Assembly: GCA_964511075.1 (NCBI GenBank)
Contig: CAZEDM010000002.1
Coordinates: 243,396 to 307,395, forward strand
Source: CAZEDM01 sp964511075
GTDB taxonomy: Bacteria > Zixibacteria > MSB-5A5 > RBG-16-43-9
Reading direction: 5' to 3'
Length of the DNA stretch: 64,000 nucleotides
Shown: piece by piece, positions 9,601-18,270 of the stretch
How the letters are laid out: every line of letters starts with the position of its first letter
Numbering within the stretch: the first letter of the stretch is position 1
Translations under genes and position numbers: made by a program
The notes under the pieces: model-generated
Database searches by the model: none
Seen by the model: the letters and a program-made list of their open reading frames with translations, nothing else
Told to the model about the DNA's origin: nothing

Positions 9601-10637
9601 CTGATACCCTTTCGGCTCTGAGCTTAGTAAGCTTCGGGGGTGAAGTTATAGATAACCAGGGAAACTTAAAATCTGATTTCAATGGAACTGCCAATCTTCT
9701 GGCTTTTGATTCGGAAAAGGAGAAAAGCCACACGATATCCGAGGTGAATATTGTTTATTATAATCTGCCGGGAAACGTTATGTTCAGAGGGAGCGTCCCG
9801 GTGCAGAATGGTGAGTTCAGCGGGAGCTTCATAGTCCCCCGGGATATCGGGTACGGTGGAAAGAGGGCAAAAATAGGCGCATACGTGGTCAGTTCCGATT
9901 CCAGCGTAGACGGTTCCGGTGCACTTGATTCGCTGGTAATGGCAGGGACTGATACCACGGTTATAGATAGCACCGGTCCGGTGATAAGCATAGCCTTTCT
10001 GGAAAATCAGAACTTCACCGACGGGGATACGGTTCAACCTGATCCAACTCTTTCGGTATATATCTCGGATTCCTCAGGGATCAATCTCACCGGCGAACTG
10101 GGGCATGGCGTGACTCTGGTAGCAGACGATGATTGGGAGAATATACAGGACCTGACCTCGGATTTCCAGTATGATATAAATAGCTACACTCAGGGAGGTT
10201 TGACTCAAAAAATAGAGCTGAAGGAAGGGGAACATCTTCTGAAGATAAAAGCCTGGGATAATGCCAATAACTCAAGCCTGGCAAGTTTCCGGGTAAAGGT
10301 CTTATCCCAGGAAAGAGATCTGTACATAACCCAGGTGATGAATTACCCCAATCCATTTTCCGGCTCTACGGAGTTCACCTACGAGCTCTCAGTTCCTGCT
10401 GAGAAAGTGGAGATAATGATATTCACCCTGGCCGGCAGGCTGATCCGGACCCTGAGCGGGTCGGGCTCAGCCGGTTTTAACTGCGGTATGGTATGGGATG
10501 GGAGGGACCAGGATGGTGACAGGATAGCAAACGGGGTCTACATATATAAAATCGTGGCGGAGACAAGATATGACTCCGCGGGAAAGGAAATAACCAAAAA
10601 TACCGAAGCTGTAGGGAAGGCGGTCGTTATGAACTGA
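6666..10637 (+). CDS. porU: PorU-like gingipain-family (C25) cysteine peptidase with FlgD-like sorting domain
   Basis: This protein of about 1320 residues matches the C25 peptidases that include PorU, the surface sortase of type IX secretion. An N-terminal beta-rich region (FPLQYNPLRKAVRYYSDI) is followed by the caspase-like catalytic domain: GDGTYDY near residue 680, the catalytic His in NYMGHGN (about 841) and the catalytic Cys in VASCSIG (about 876), then LIGDPL. The last 100 residues form a sorting domain (NYPNPFSGSTEF ... NGVYIYKI). The frame is open to a TTG at 6549 and an ATG at 6579, but a classic signal peptide starts at ATG 6666 (MIQRIALSLFIFLLFSSAA), which I prefer although no clear ribosome-binding site supports it. 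The PorV-like gene follows 79 bases downstream, as in Bacteroidetes. Confidence 0.82.
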   Translation: MIQRIALSLFIFLLFSSAALPLALLASNEYSDIQIIRSDEKGIVFRYNVPELTSFKQNSADSLFDIPEIDKCPLSQDPGYPQVPVRIVVIGVPLEGEVNVSVLEENSLDRGKLNLPFFEGRIIEGESKTRKAEVSNQDIFYPEKRVGFGSPVFMRNQRIIRLKIFPLQYNPLRKAVRYYSDITIAVDFSGGKKKEGLIENDLFEKVYQGTLLNYEVAKRWRKTKEIDLKKALQNNPFDYSDTWYKLTLRENGIYKIDGNYLANAGIDLSSVDPQKIRIFSGGGRVLPVSNSSPRPELKELAILVSDGDDGVFDPADYILFYGWSVNSWEYDSVSGDYKYYTNTYTWDNVYWLTFTGNFPEPARRMETVDGSLSEPDSLISIKTKDRIHAETDRMLGEDSDGIPYNYFDWYWKDSSSFTLYQSLINVFPGDTAVIKVKDVSYYASSIILNSDTMSGSELEKANSITSARFTNLSDGLNTLQFNFPSFTYLDYYEVRYWKKLICSSDLLRLENPDTSEVVEYRASGFAGTAPYLFEIDDRFGVKRFVSFASVSDSIKFQDQSINGEKKEYYLLDQTKFKTPLSISLDQMADLRNTSNQADLLVVTHSDFYEQLQEYKSFRESFNSLRVKIVKVEDIYDEFSWGLFDPVAIRDFLKYAYENYSRPAPAYALLVGDGTYDYKNLLTVSSQNWIPPFATNPGITYDISVSDDNYVYFGNYGYLDEDTNGIVDMFIGRWPVKTAQDVQIITNKIKEYESSPEYGTWKNLITLVADDEFHPRGVNNNESEHTEYTEILDSLHIPLRFNLNKIYLMEYPADANNFKPEAEDAIIDAINSGTVIVNYMGHGNPNVWADEYVFKREQDIPRLKNKRRLPLIYVASCSIGLFFNPFSEGMAEEFLRAEDKGAISVISATWLVFAYPNAQLNYKVYDLLLSPDSLSIAEALYIAKLLRGYYPNDRQFILIGDPLTFISVPELQVRIKNLSSDTLSALSLVSFGGEVIDNQGNLKSDFNGTANLLAFDSEKEKSHTISEVNIVYYNLPGNVMFRGSVPVQNGEFSGSFIVPRDIGYGGKRAKIGAYVVSSDSSVDGSGALDSLVMAGTDTTVIDSTGPVISIAFLENQNFTDGDTVQPDPTLSVYISDSSGINLTGELGHGVTLVADDDWENIQDLTSDFQYDINSYTQGGLTQKIELKEGEHLLKIKAWDNANNSSLASFRVKVLSQERDLYITQVMNYPNPFSGSTEFTYELSVPAEKVEIMIFTLAGRLIRTLSGSGSAGFNCGMVWDGRDQDGDRIANGVYIYKIVAETRYDSAGKEITKNTEAVGKAVVMN

Positions 10638-10716
10638 GGAAGCATTTCATCCTTGCGAAAGTCCGGAGCTATGCGTTATATTTAAATTTTGAAAATAGTC
10701 AGAGGAGGTAATATTT

Positions 10717-13029
10717 ATGAGACGTTTTCTTATCCTAAGCTGGATTCTGATGGGAGTCCTTATTCTATCAGTGCAGTCTTATGCTCAGGTAAGCCTGTCC
10801 ACGGTTCTTTTCTTAAGAATTGCTGCCGGCGCAAGAGCTGCAGGAATGGGGGAGTGTTTTGTAGCGGTAGCCGATGATGCCACAGCCACTCACTGGAATC
10901 CAGCGGGTTTGGGATTTTATCCTTTAGCCAGCGACTGGGTGGAATACCAGGGAAACGGTAACCATCAGTTCAAATCCCTGGCAATTCTGAGGAATGACCG
11001 TCCGGAGAGCAATTATAAGAAGTATGACCTCTGGGCCATCTCGGATACAGATGTCTATACCTGGAACGGGGAGGACTGGCAGGACTACCTTTCCTATTCT
11101 CTATCCTCAAGTGAAACCCAGGAGAGCGTCGTGAGGAAATACACCCAGGAGCAGGACGAGGCAAGGTTGAAGAAGATGTTGGAGCGGGTGACCCTGGAAG
11201 GGGGAACAGCTAAACTGCCTTACAATCTTGCCATCATGGATACGCTTAACTGCATTTCCTCTGACGAGAAAAATCTCTGGATCGGGGCGAATGACGGTCT
11301 TTACCAATTCGATGGCCAGGTTTGGAGAAGGTTTTCCACCGGGGACGGTCTGCCTACCAACAAAGTTTTATCGCTATCCCTGACCCCGACTGGCACCATC
11401 TGGGCCGGAACGGACAGCGGGGTAGTTAAGTTCGACGGTAAGGTTTTCACCAGGATATATTTGGCTCCGGAGGTCACGGATAAATCCATCCTCCAGATTG
11501 CGGCAAAATCCAACGATGAGGTCTGGGCTGCTACCGCCAAGGAGCTTTTGAAACTGGATAATAACTTGTTCCTTCCATACTACATTGCCAAAATGGATTC
11601 CTTCGAGGCATTGAAACAGGAGATGAAGAATTATCTGGACCGAGAGGATTCGATCAAACTGGAAATGGTGTTCAAGAGGATAGAGGATGTCAGCTATGTG
11701 GTCAGAAATCAGCTCTCCCAGCAATCCTTGAAGATAGAATACAATTTAGCCCTGGAAGGAGGCATCACCTGTCTTGCCTTTGATCGCCGAGGAAACCTGC
11801 TGGCTGGAACCGGTGCAGGCTTCTTGAAATTCGAGGATGGAAAATGGAAGAGATACGGATACAGGAGATATGAGGTGAAAGGGGAAAAGACGGTAGAGGA
11901 GGTAGCGGCAAAGTTTTTACCGTACAAAGACGAGGAGAGGATCGGGGCCCTGGCGGATAAGATCGTGGATTATAATCACCTGTCTTCAAGGGAAGTGGAA
12001 CCCGGGCAGGTGCTTTACGTCTACGCCAATTCCCTGGGAAGCAGGATACTCTCCATCACCATGGTGGGGGAGGATAAGCTTTTTGTGGGAACCGAGTTCG
12101 GAACCTTGAGATATGATGGCGAGAGCTGGGGCAGATACTATCATTCGGGTCTGGAAAGAGCCAAAGTGAACACCATCATCTACCAGAATAAAGACCTCTT
12201 CTTCGGCACAGGGGACAAGGCAGTGGTTTACGCACATGCCAAAAGGGAGCTGACCTTTATGCATGCTTCCCTCCTTCCCAATTTAGCAGAGGATGTTTAT
12301 TACGAATACCTCTCCTATGTTCAGAATACTGAATACTGGGGCACCTTAGGAGGGAATATAACCTTCATCTCTTACGGCTCCATCCCCCGCACCGATGAGC
12401 GGGGCATAGAAATTGGTGTGATAAGTCCATATGAAGCGGCTATAACTCTCTCTTACGGAACCAGGATGGGCAAGAATTTAGCCCTGGGCTTGGGAGCAAA
12501 GTTCATCTACAGTCATCTCTCCGACCAGGGAGCAGGCAAGGAAAGAGGAAGCGGAACCGGCTCCTCATTTGCCATCGATGCAGGGCTTATTTACAAGACC
12601 CCTTTCAAAAGGTTGACCCTGGGATTGGCGGTTACCAATTTAGGTCCGAATGTCTCTTATATAGACGTGGATCAGGCTGATCCTCTGCCCAGGAATCTGG
12701 CTCTGGGTTTTGCTTATAAGATATTCGACACTCCTTATAATAAGCTCACAGCAGTTGCAGAATTGAATAAGGAACTGGTGGATGTGAGCGGTGGCCTGGG
12801 GACGATAACGGAACAGGCGGTCAAAAACATGGGCGTGGAATACTGGTATGCTAATTACGTGGCACTGCGTGCTGGTTACATCTACGATAAGATCGGAGAC
12901 ATAAAGACTGCCACCTTCGGTGCGGGATTGCGGATCAGCCTTTTGAACATTGACTTCGCCTATGTTCCGGCAAACGAGAATGTAGCCCTGGCTAATACCA
13001 CCAGGGTATCAGGAACAATCAGATTTTAA
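10717..13029 (+). CDS. PorV/PorQ-type outer-membrane barrel with large inserted propeller and LysM-like region
   Basis: After a signal peptide (ending near AQVSLS) residues 28-70 show the PorV/PorQ start: RIAAGARAAGMGECFVAVADD and THWNPAGLGF. The rest of the barrel resumes only near residue 545 and runs to the terminal Phe (TRVSGTIRF). Between them lie about 470 residues with two-component-regulator-propeller repeats (WIGANDGLYQFDG, WAGTDSGVVKFDG), a charged helical stretch near 290-340 and a LysM-like segment (TVEEVAAKFLPY ... PGQVLYVYAN) near 390-440. PorV carries type IX substrates to the PorU sortase, and ordinary members are about 330-400 residues, so at 770 this one is unusual. A strong AGAGGAGG site precedes ATG 10717. 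The family call is good; the role of the insert is unknown. Confidence 0.78.
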   Translation: MRRFLILSWILMGVLILSVQSYAQVSLSTVLFLRIAAGARAAGMGECFVAVADDATATHWNPAGLGFYPLASDWVEYQGNGNHQFKSLAILRNDRPESNYKKYDLWAISDTDVYTWNGEDWQDYLSYSLSSSETQESVVRKYTQEQDEARLKKMLERVTLEGGTAKLPYNLAIMDTLNCISSDEKNLWIGANDGLYQFDGQVWRRFSTGDGLPTNKVLSLSLTPTGTIWAGTDSGVVKFDGKVFTRIYLAPEVTDKSILQIAAKSNDEVWAATAKELLKLDNNLFLPYYIAKMDSFEALKQEMKNYLDREDSIKLEMVFKRIEDVSYVVRNQLSQQSLKIEYNLALEGGITCLAFDRRGNLLAGTGAGFLKFEDGKWKRYGYRRYEVKGEKTVEEVAAKFLPYKDEERIGALADKIVDYNHLSSREVEPGQVLYVYANSLGSRILSITMVGEDKLFVGTEFGTLRYDGESWGRYYHSGLERAKVNTIIYQNKDLFFGTGDKAVVYAHAKRELTFMHASLLPNLAEDVYYEYLSYVQNTEYWGTLGGNITFISYGSIPRTDERGIEIGVISPYEAAITLSYGTRMGKNLALGLGAKFIYSHLSDQGAGKERGSGTGSSFAIDAGLIYKTPFKRLTLGLAVTNLGPNVSYIDVDQADPLPRNLALGFAYKIFDTPYNKLTAVAELNKELVDVSGGLGTITEQAVKNMGVEYWYANYVALRAGYIYDKIGDIKTATFGAGLRISLLNIDFAYVPANENVALANTTRVSGTIRF

Positions 13030-13075
13030 GAGTGCAAAAAATATTCTCACAAGCACCAGTTTAGCGAGTGATGGA

Positions 13076-16000
13076 ATGCTGAGTATATCGAAGTACCATA
13101 AATTAAAAAAAGATAGGATTCTTCAGAAGGAAGAGCATCTGAAAACCACTGTTTTTGTCGTTATCTTTTTATTCCTGCTTTTAGTGGTGACTTCAACTTC
13201 ATCTTTAGCTGAGAATGGCAACTTATTACAGATTAAGGGCTTAAAGAAAGTAGAAAAAGAAGCCAAGGAAGAGTTTAAAAGCCAGGTCTCTCAGAAAAAT
13301 CTTTTGGGTTTGAAGAGAAAATCCAGATTTGCACTTCCTGTTTTGGACCAGCAGTATCCGCAGGTGGAAACTCTGAAAGTTCTGGGTATTAGGGTGGAAT
13401 TCCAGCAGGAGGTTCCGGATGACCCGCTTACTACCGGGGACGGGCTTTTCGACCGCAGGAGCTATCAGGAACATTACGAGCAGGAAGGGAATATAATCGA
13501 CCCGCCTCCTCATTTCCGGCAATATTTCCTGGCGCATCTTAAAGCCCTGAATAATTACTGGAATACGGTCTCCAAGGGGAAGCTGGTTTTAAGCTACGAG
13601 GTCTATCCCCTGGACGAGGACTCAACCTATAAACTGCCTCATACTATCTCCTATTACGGCTCGACCGATTCCGCTTATTATCCTTTCGAGGGGTTGAGGA
13701 AGTTTTTCCACGACTCTTTTCACACGGCAGATTCGATTTCGCCGGACATAGATTTCTCGGATTACGATGCCTTCATAGTTTTTCATGCCGGCTCGGACAG
13801 GCAGAGCGATCTGGGGGATTTCTCGCCCACTTATTCTCCAAACGATTTGTTTACCGGCTTCATCATCCCTGGTGACCCGGTGCCGGTGGATGGCGGCAGC
13901 TTCAAAGTTGCTGAAGGCATCATTATGCCGGAGACCAGGTCGCAGGATACACGCATAGGGGCTTTGAACGCGGTTTTAGCCCATGAGTTCGGGCATCAGC
14001 TGGGTCTTCTGGATTTCTACAATTCAAAGACATTTACCACCCAGATAGGTAATTTCTCACTGATGGATAACAACGCATTGGATGTGGGGATCGAGCTGGA
14101 CAGCTGCAGGGTCCCTGTCACCGGACTTCTGCCGGTCTATCCGGAAGCCTGGTGTAAGGCTTACCTGGGGTTCATTCAGCCGGTCGAGATTTTAAACCAG
14201 AACGATATTCGTCTTTTTGCCTCCGAGATGTTAACGGACAGCCTGCAGACGGTAAAGATTCCCATAAATTCAGAGGAGTATTTTCTAATCGAGAACCGTC
14301 AGCAGGATATCGATAACAGGGATACTACCAGCCTTTTAGCCGATTCAGCTACTGGAGTGGTTTTAAGTCCTGTTGACCCAGATAAAGTACCCAATCGGGA
14401 ATACGATATACTTCTGCCCGGCTCGGGTATTTTGATCTGGCATATAGACGAAGGGGTGGCTTATCTGGATTACGATGGTAACGGGTTTACCAACTTTGAG
14501 GATAATTCCCTGCAGTGGGATAAGGACAGAAGGTTTATAACCTTAGTGGAGGCAGATGGATTTATAGATTTCGGGGGGAATTATTATACCGGATACGGCT
14601 TGCAGGAGGATATGTATTATCTGGGGAATAACTCCAATTTCACGCCCAATACTTTTCCTTCCAGCCGTTCCAACAACCGCTCCGAGACTCACATATATGT
14701 GACCAGCATCGGCAGGAGCGGATTGGTGATGAGCTTCAACGTGAAAAACGATATCATCCTTGCAGGCTGGCCCCAGAGGATAATTGCCGATTCGGGAAAC
14801 AGCTCATTAGTATACGGGGATTTGGATGGGGATGGGAAGGACGAGATTTTAACGGCTTCGGGCAAGTATATCTTTGCCTGGAAAACGGATGGCTCTAAAT
14901 ATATTTCTAATTCCGACGCGATTCAGATATTGGGTCTGGATGGGAAATACAGTTATTATCCTTTAGCCATTTTTGCCGAGGCTGAAACCACTATTTTTGG
15001 AACTCCCTCGTTAGGAGACCTAACTGGGGATGGAAAGTCGGAAGTAGTTGCAGGTGATCTTAACGGAGAGGTTTATATCTGGAGGGTTATTGATAATAAT
15101 TCGGATGGGAGGGCTGATCTTTTGGGTCAAGTACAGGTTGGTAATAGAATCTCTATGACTCCTGTGATAGCTGAGCTTGAACCGACTTTTCCAGGTCCTG
15201 AAATTTTTGCAGGTGCGGAGGATGGAGTATGGAGAATAATTGCCCTTTTAGATTCTGTGATTCTTTACACACCACCCGGTGATTACGATGAGTCAATTAT
15301 AGGATTGGCTACCACGGATATAGACAGTATAAATTTTATTTTAACGGAAAATAGCCAATCTGGACATCTTAGAAAAACAAACGGCACGCAGAGTTGGGTC
15401 AGAGAAATTTTTTCAGCTGGTAATTTCCCTCCCGTGGTTGGAGACTTAAACAGGGACGGCAAATTGGATGTAGTGGTTTTATCAGGCAACGGGGAGATTT
15501 ACGCCTGGGATATGGATGGAAATATTTTAACCGGGTTCCCGGTTTTCGTGGGGGATATCAAATCTGCACCTGCACTGGGGGATATAGACGGAGACGGCTA
15601 TCTGGAGATCGTCTTCTGCGGTGAGAATAAGCTTTATGCTTACAATTATAACGGCACCCCGGCAACCGATTTCCAGGTAACCATAGGTAGAAAAGAATCC
15701 GTGGGCTCGATTTACTCCGCACCGGTTCTGGCGGATCTGGATGGCGATGGCAAGACGGAGATTCTTTTCGGATTGAAAGATGGCCGAATCTATGCCTTTA
15801 AGGACGACGGTCTGAGGTATCCTCTATTTCCCTTGACCCTGGACGGCGAGATTCTCTCCTCGGGCATAGTTTTGAATGATTCTATAAACAAGGTAGGTGA
15901 TAAGATAAATTATGTAGTACGAGATCTTTTCTTCAAAACCCAGCAGGGTCTGGTGTATGGTTTCACCCTGGGTTTTTCGGGTTCTGACTGGCAGGAGAAA

Positions 16001-16366
16001 ACTCCCTGGCTGATGTATGGCTATAACGCAGGACATACCAACAGCCTGCCCCTGGAGCTTTTGCCGGTGGTTCCCGTATATGCCGAGCTTATGCCGGAGA
16101 GGTCGGTATACAATTATCCCAATCCAGCCAGGGACGAGACCACCATTAGATATTCCCTGAGCAGGGACGCCTCAGTCGACATAAAGATATATGACCTCTC
16201 GGGCGACTTGGTGGCAGAGGCAAACCAGGCAGGCAAGGCTAACACGGAAAACGAGTACAAATGGGATTGCTCCGGATACGCCAGCGGAGTCTATCTATGC
16301 AGAGTGGAGGCAAAATCAGATATGGGGAAGAAGGTGGCTTTCTGCAAAATAGCATTGGTTAAATAA
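13076..16366 (+). CDS. Secreted M6-family metalloprotease with FG-GAP repeats and sorting domain
   Basis: The 1096-residue protein has a basic N-terminus, a signal peptide (VVIFLFLLLVVTSTSSLA, residues 27-45) and an M6 (immune inhibitor A-like) catalytic domain with the metzincin signature HEFGHQLGLLD near residue 303 and the later SLMD turn. Residues about 570-960 contain FG-GAP/VCBS-type repeats (GDLDGDGKDEI, GDLTGDGKSEV, ADLDGDGKTEI) that form calcium-binding propeller blades. The C-terminus (YNYPNPARDETTIRYSL ... SGVYLCRVEAK) is a FlgD-like sorting domain, marking it as a likely client of the neighbouring PorU/PorV-type system. It lies 46 bases after the PorV-like gene and is probably co-transcribed. 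The ATG lacks a strong ribosome-binding site. Target proteins are unknown. Confidence 0.88.
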   Translation: MLSISKYHKLKKDRILQKEEHLKTTVFVVIFLFLLLVVTSTSSLAENGNLLQIKGLKKVEKEAKEEFKSQVSQKNLLGLKRKSRFALPVLDQQYPQVETLKVLGIRVEFQQEVPDDPLTTGDGLFDRRSYQEHYEQEGNIIDPPPHFRQYFLAHLKALNNYWNTVSKGKLVLSYEVYPLDEDSTYKLPHTISYYGSTDSAYYPFEGLRKFFHDSFHTADSISPDIDFSDYDAFIVFHAGSDRQSDLGDFSPTYSPNDLFTGFIIPGDPVPVDGGSFKVAEGIIMPETRSQDTRIGALNAVLAHEFGHQLGLLDFYNSKTFTTQIGNFSLMDNNALDVGIELDSCRVPVTGLLPVYPEAWCKAYLGFIQPVEILNQNDIRLFASEMLTDSLQTVKIPINSEEYFLIENRQQDIDNRDTTSLLADSATGVVLSPVDPDKVPNREYDILLPGSGILIWHIDEGVAYLDYDGNGFTNFEDNSLQWDKDRRFITLVEADGFIDFGGNYYTGYGLQEDMYYLGNNSNFTPNTFPSSRSNNRSETHIYVTSIGRSGLVMSFNVKNDIILAGWPQRIIADSGNSSLVYGDLDGDGKDEILTASGKYIFAWKTDGSKYISNSDAIQILGLDGKYSYYPLAIFAEAETTIFGTPSLGDLTGDGKSEVVAGDLNGEVYIWRVIDNNSDGRADLLGQVQVGNRISMTPVIAELEPTFPGPEIFAGAEDGVWRIIALLDSVILYTPPGDYDESIIGLATTDIDSINFILTENSQSGHLRKTNGTQSWVREIFSAGNFPPVVGDLNRDGKLDVVVLSGNGEIYAWDMDGNILTGFPVFVGDIKSAPALGDIDGDGYLEIVFCGENKLYAYNYNGTPATDFQVTIGRKESVGSIYSAPVLADLDGDGKTEILFGLKDGRIYAFKDDGLRYPLFPLTLDGEILSSGIVLNDSINKVGDKINYVVRDLFFKTQQGLVYGFTLGFSGSDWQEKTPWLMYGYNAGHTNSLPLELLPVVPVYAELMPERSVYNYPNPARDETTIRYSLSRDASVDIKIYDLSGDLVAEANQAGKANTENEYKWDCSGYASGVYLCRVEAKSDMGKKVAFCKIALVK

Positions 16367-16370
16367 AAAA

Positions 16371-16447
16371 TGTAGGGACAGAACAGTGTTCTGTCCCTAC
16401 AGTATTAAGAGAACCTCACCCTGACCCTCTCCTTAGAAAGGAGAGGG
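16371..16447. repeat. Long palindrome plus CCTCACCC-type interspersed repeat
   Basis: The palindrome at 16371-16401 has arms TGTAGGGACAGAACA/TGTTCTGTCCCTACA and resembles the copy at 36521-36549. It is followed at 16411-16447 by GAACCTCACCCTGACCC with a CCTCTCCTTAGAAAGGAGAGG hairpin-like tail, the repeat family that also flanks the DUF559 gene at 55 kb. Confidence 0.85.
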
Positions 16448-16482
16448 AAGGAAGAAAAAGAAAACAAACTAAAGGAGGAAAG

Positions 16483-17391
16483 GTGAGATACAAAAACTTC
16501 AAGCTCGCGGGACTGGTTCTGCTGTTATTGATTCTACTGTGCTCTTTATCGAGTTCCGAGACCCTGGTCACGCAGAAAGAGAATACTCCCTCTATCACGG
16601 CATATTTGAACCTGATGGATTATCAAAGTTCCCAAAAGCTGTATGCCCTGACCCAGTCGGATTCCCTGGAGAAACCCAAGGTCAATATGGACGTCTACAG
16701 TTTCAAGCAGAAATCGACCAAGAGAGGTTTCTTATATTCTCTGATATTGCCCGGAGCAGGTGAGTTTTATGCCGGCTCCAAGATAAAAGCGGCATTGTTC
16801 CTGGGCATGGAAGCGGCTTTCTGGACCGGTTATTTTTCATATCATAAGAAAGGGAAAGATAAGGAAGATGAATTCTTAGATTATGCCGATGCTCACTGGG
16901 ATGTGTATGCTTACAGTGATTCATTAGTTTGGCGTTATCCGGATTTAGACTTAGATCCTGTTACTGGAATAGTGATTGATACACCTGGTGTTTATTATGG
17001 AGCTGGCACCGATTCGATTGTCATAAGCCACTCGCTGTATATAGAATTAGGTCCTGATCTTGACAAAGATCAACAGTATTACGAGACGATTGGTAAATAC
17101 GACCAGTTCAGGTTTGGCTGGGATGATTATAATGGAGTTGATTTCCTAACCCCGCATCGGGCATTTTATCTGGATTTAAGGTATGACTCCAATTCCCTTC
17201 TGGATAAGGCTAACCGGTTCGTGATGATCTCCCTGGCTAATCACCTGCTGTCTGCATTCGATGCGGCTATCTCGGTCCGCTCCTATAATAGAAAAGGGGA
17301 GAAGTTTTCTACCATCGACATTCAGGTAAGGCTGGCTCAATACAACGAGAATGAGATTATACCCAAGCTTACCGTGAGTACAAAATTTTAA
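16483..17391 (+). CDS. DUF5683-like membrane/envelope protein, first of a tandem pair
   Basis: The GTG start is chosen because AAAGGAGG lies at 16471-16478 with ideal spacing. The 302-residue protein has an N-terminal hydrophobic segment (LVLLLLILLCSLSSS) that could be a signal peptide. Near residues 84-112 is a conserved hydrophobic block, FLYSLILPGAGEFYAGSKIK, which matches the PGAGxFYxG motif of DUF5683-type proteins found in type IX secretion organisms. A variable, acidic middle and a second hydrophobic helix (FVMISLANHLLSAFDAAISV) follow. The block and the second helix both recur in the next gene, so the two are paralogs. A role in the envelope locus is inferred from context; no biochemical function is known. 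Confidence 0.72.
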   Translation: MRYKNFKLAGLVLLLLILLCSLSSSETLVTQKENTPSITAYLNLMDYQSSQKLYALTQSDSLEKPKVNMDVYSFKQKSTKRGFLYSLILPGAGEFYAGSKIKAALFLGMEAAFWTGYFSYHKKGKDKEDEFLDYADAHWDVYAYSDSLVWRYPDLDLDPVTGIVIDTPGVYYGAGTDSIVISHSLYIELGPDLDKDQQYYETIGKYDQFRFGWDDYNGVDFLTPHRAFYLDLRYDSNSLLDKANRFVMISLANHLLSAFDAAISVRSYNRKGEKFSTIDIQVRLAQYNENEIIPKLTVSTKF

Positions 17392-17401
17392 TTAAGAGAA
17401 G

Positions 17402-18238
17402 ATGTTTAGAAAAACGGTTTACAGATACGTTTTAATTTCTTTATTCCTTCTGAACTGGGTATTCATAAGCTCAGGTTCTGGTGAGGAGACTAATGCTCTG
17501 GGGACGGAAAGGCGTCCTGTCCGGAAGTTAATGCTTTTGACTCATCAGCCGCCGCTTGATTTGCAGAATCTATACTTGCGGACGGAGACAGAGGACGCAC
17601 CCCTGTGGCAGGACGAGTTCCAGAAGCCCAGCGGAAGAAAGTCTGCTACCAAGGCCATGGTTCTCTCCCTGATTCTGCCCGGAGCAGGCGAATACTATGC
17701 CGAGAGCAAGCTCAGCTCCGGCGTGTTTCTGGGGATAGAGGGAGCTATCTGGAGCAGTTTCCTGGGCTTCAGAACGTACGGGTCGTGGAAGAAAGGAGAC
17801 TACAGAGGGTATGCCTCCCTGCATGCCGATGCGAACCTGGATGGCAAGTCCGACGATTTCTTCGAGGATCTGACCTATTACGACAACCGGGATGAGTACA
17901 ACCAGTTCGCCAGATTGTACGAGGGAGACGATGCCATAATCTATCCGGAAAACGATTTCTGGAACTGGCAGTGGGACTCCCAGTCCTCCAGGGAATATTA
18001 TAGAGAGCTGCGCAATCAGAGCAAGTCAGCTTACAGGAGAGCACTGTATATGGTGGGCCTGGCAGCCCTGAACCGGGTGGTGAGCGTTCTGGATGCGGCT
18101 TACAGCGTGAGAAAGTTCAATCGAAAACTGGGCTCGGAATTCTCCTCCGTTTCTCAGACAGGAGTAAAATTCAGACTGGATGCCAATCCCTTTGGCAATA
18201 ATCCTCATTTCATTTTAAACCTAAGCAAGAATTTTTAA
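17402..18238 (+). CDS. DUF5683-like membrane/envelope protein, second of a tandem pair
   Basis: This 278-residue protein starts 11 bases after its paralog ends. It has a signal-peptide-like N-terminus (YVLISLFLLNWVFISSGSG), the shared block MVLSLILPGAGEYYAESKLS near residues 80-100 and the shared helix YMVGLAALNRVVSVLDAAYSV near 218-238, ending in a conserved VRKFNRKLG-like segment. The region between the two helices (about residues 115-200) is acidic and aromatic and differs strongly from the paralog, which suggests that the core scaffold is retained while the exposed part diverges. Its function is unknown; the position inside the surface/secretion gene run suggests an envelope role. Confidence 0.72.
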   Translation: MFRKTVYRYVLISLFLLNWVFISSGSGEETNALGTERRPVRKLMLLTHQPPLDLQNLYLRTETEDAPLWQDEFQKPSGRKSATKAMVLSLILPGAGEYYAESKLSSGVFLGIEGAIWSSFLGFRTYGSWKKGDYRGYASLHADANLDGKSDDFFEDLTYYDNRDEYNQFARLYEGDDAIIYPENDFWNWQWDSQSSREYYRELRNQSKSAYRRALYMVGLAALNRVVSVLDAAYSVRKFNRKLGSEFSSVSQTGVKFRLDANPFGNNPHFILNLSKNF

Positions 18239-18270
18239 AGAAATTCACCCCAAAACTTGTTGGAGGGAAG

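Noticed and set aside
10689..10877. Short plus-strand open frame overlapping the start of the PorV-like gene
   Set aside because: It is in a different frame from a gene with a strong ribosome-binding site and signal peptide, and has no motif of its own.
11977..12030. Separate LysM protein within the PorV-like gene
   Set aside because: The segment is in frame with the barrel on both sides with no stop or start signal, so it is a domain of the larger protein.
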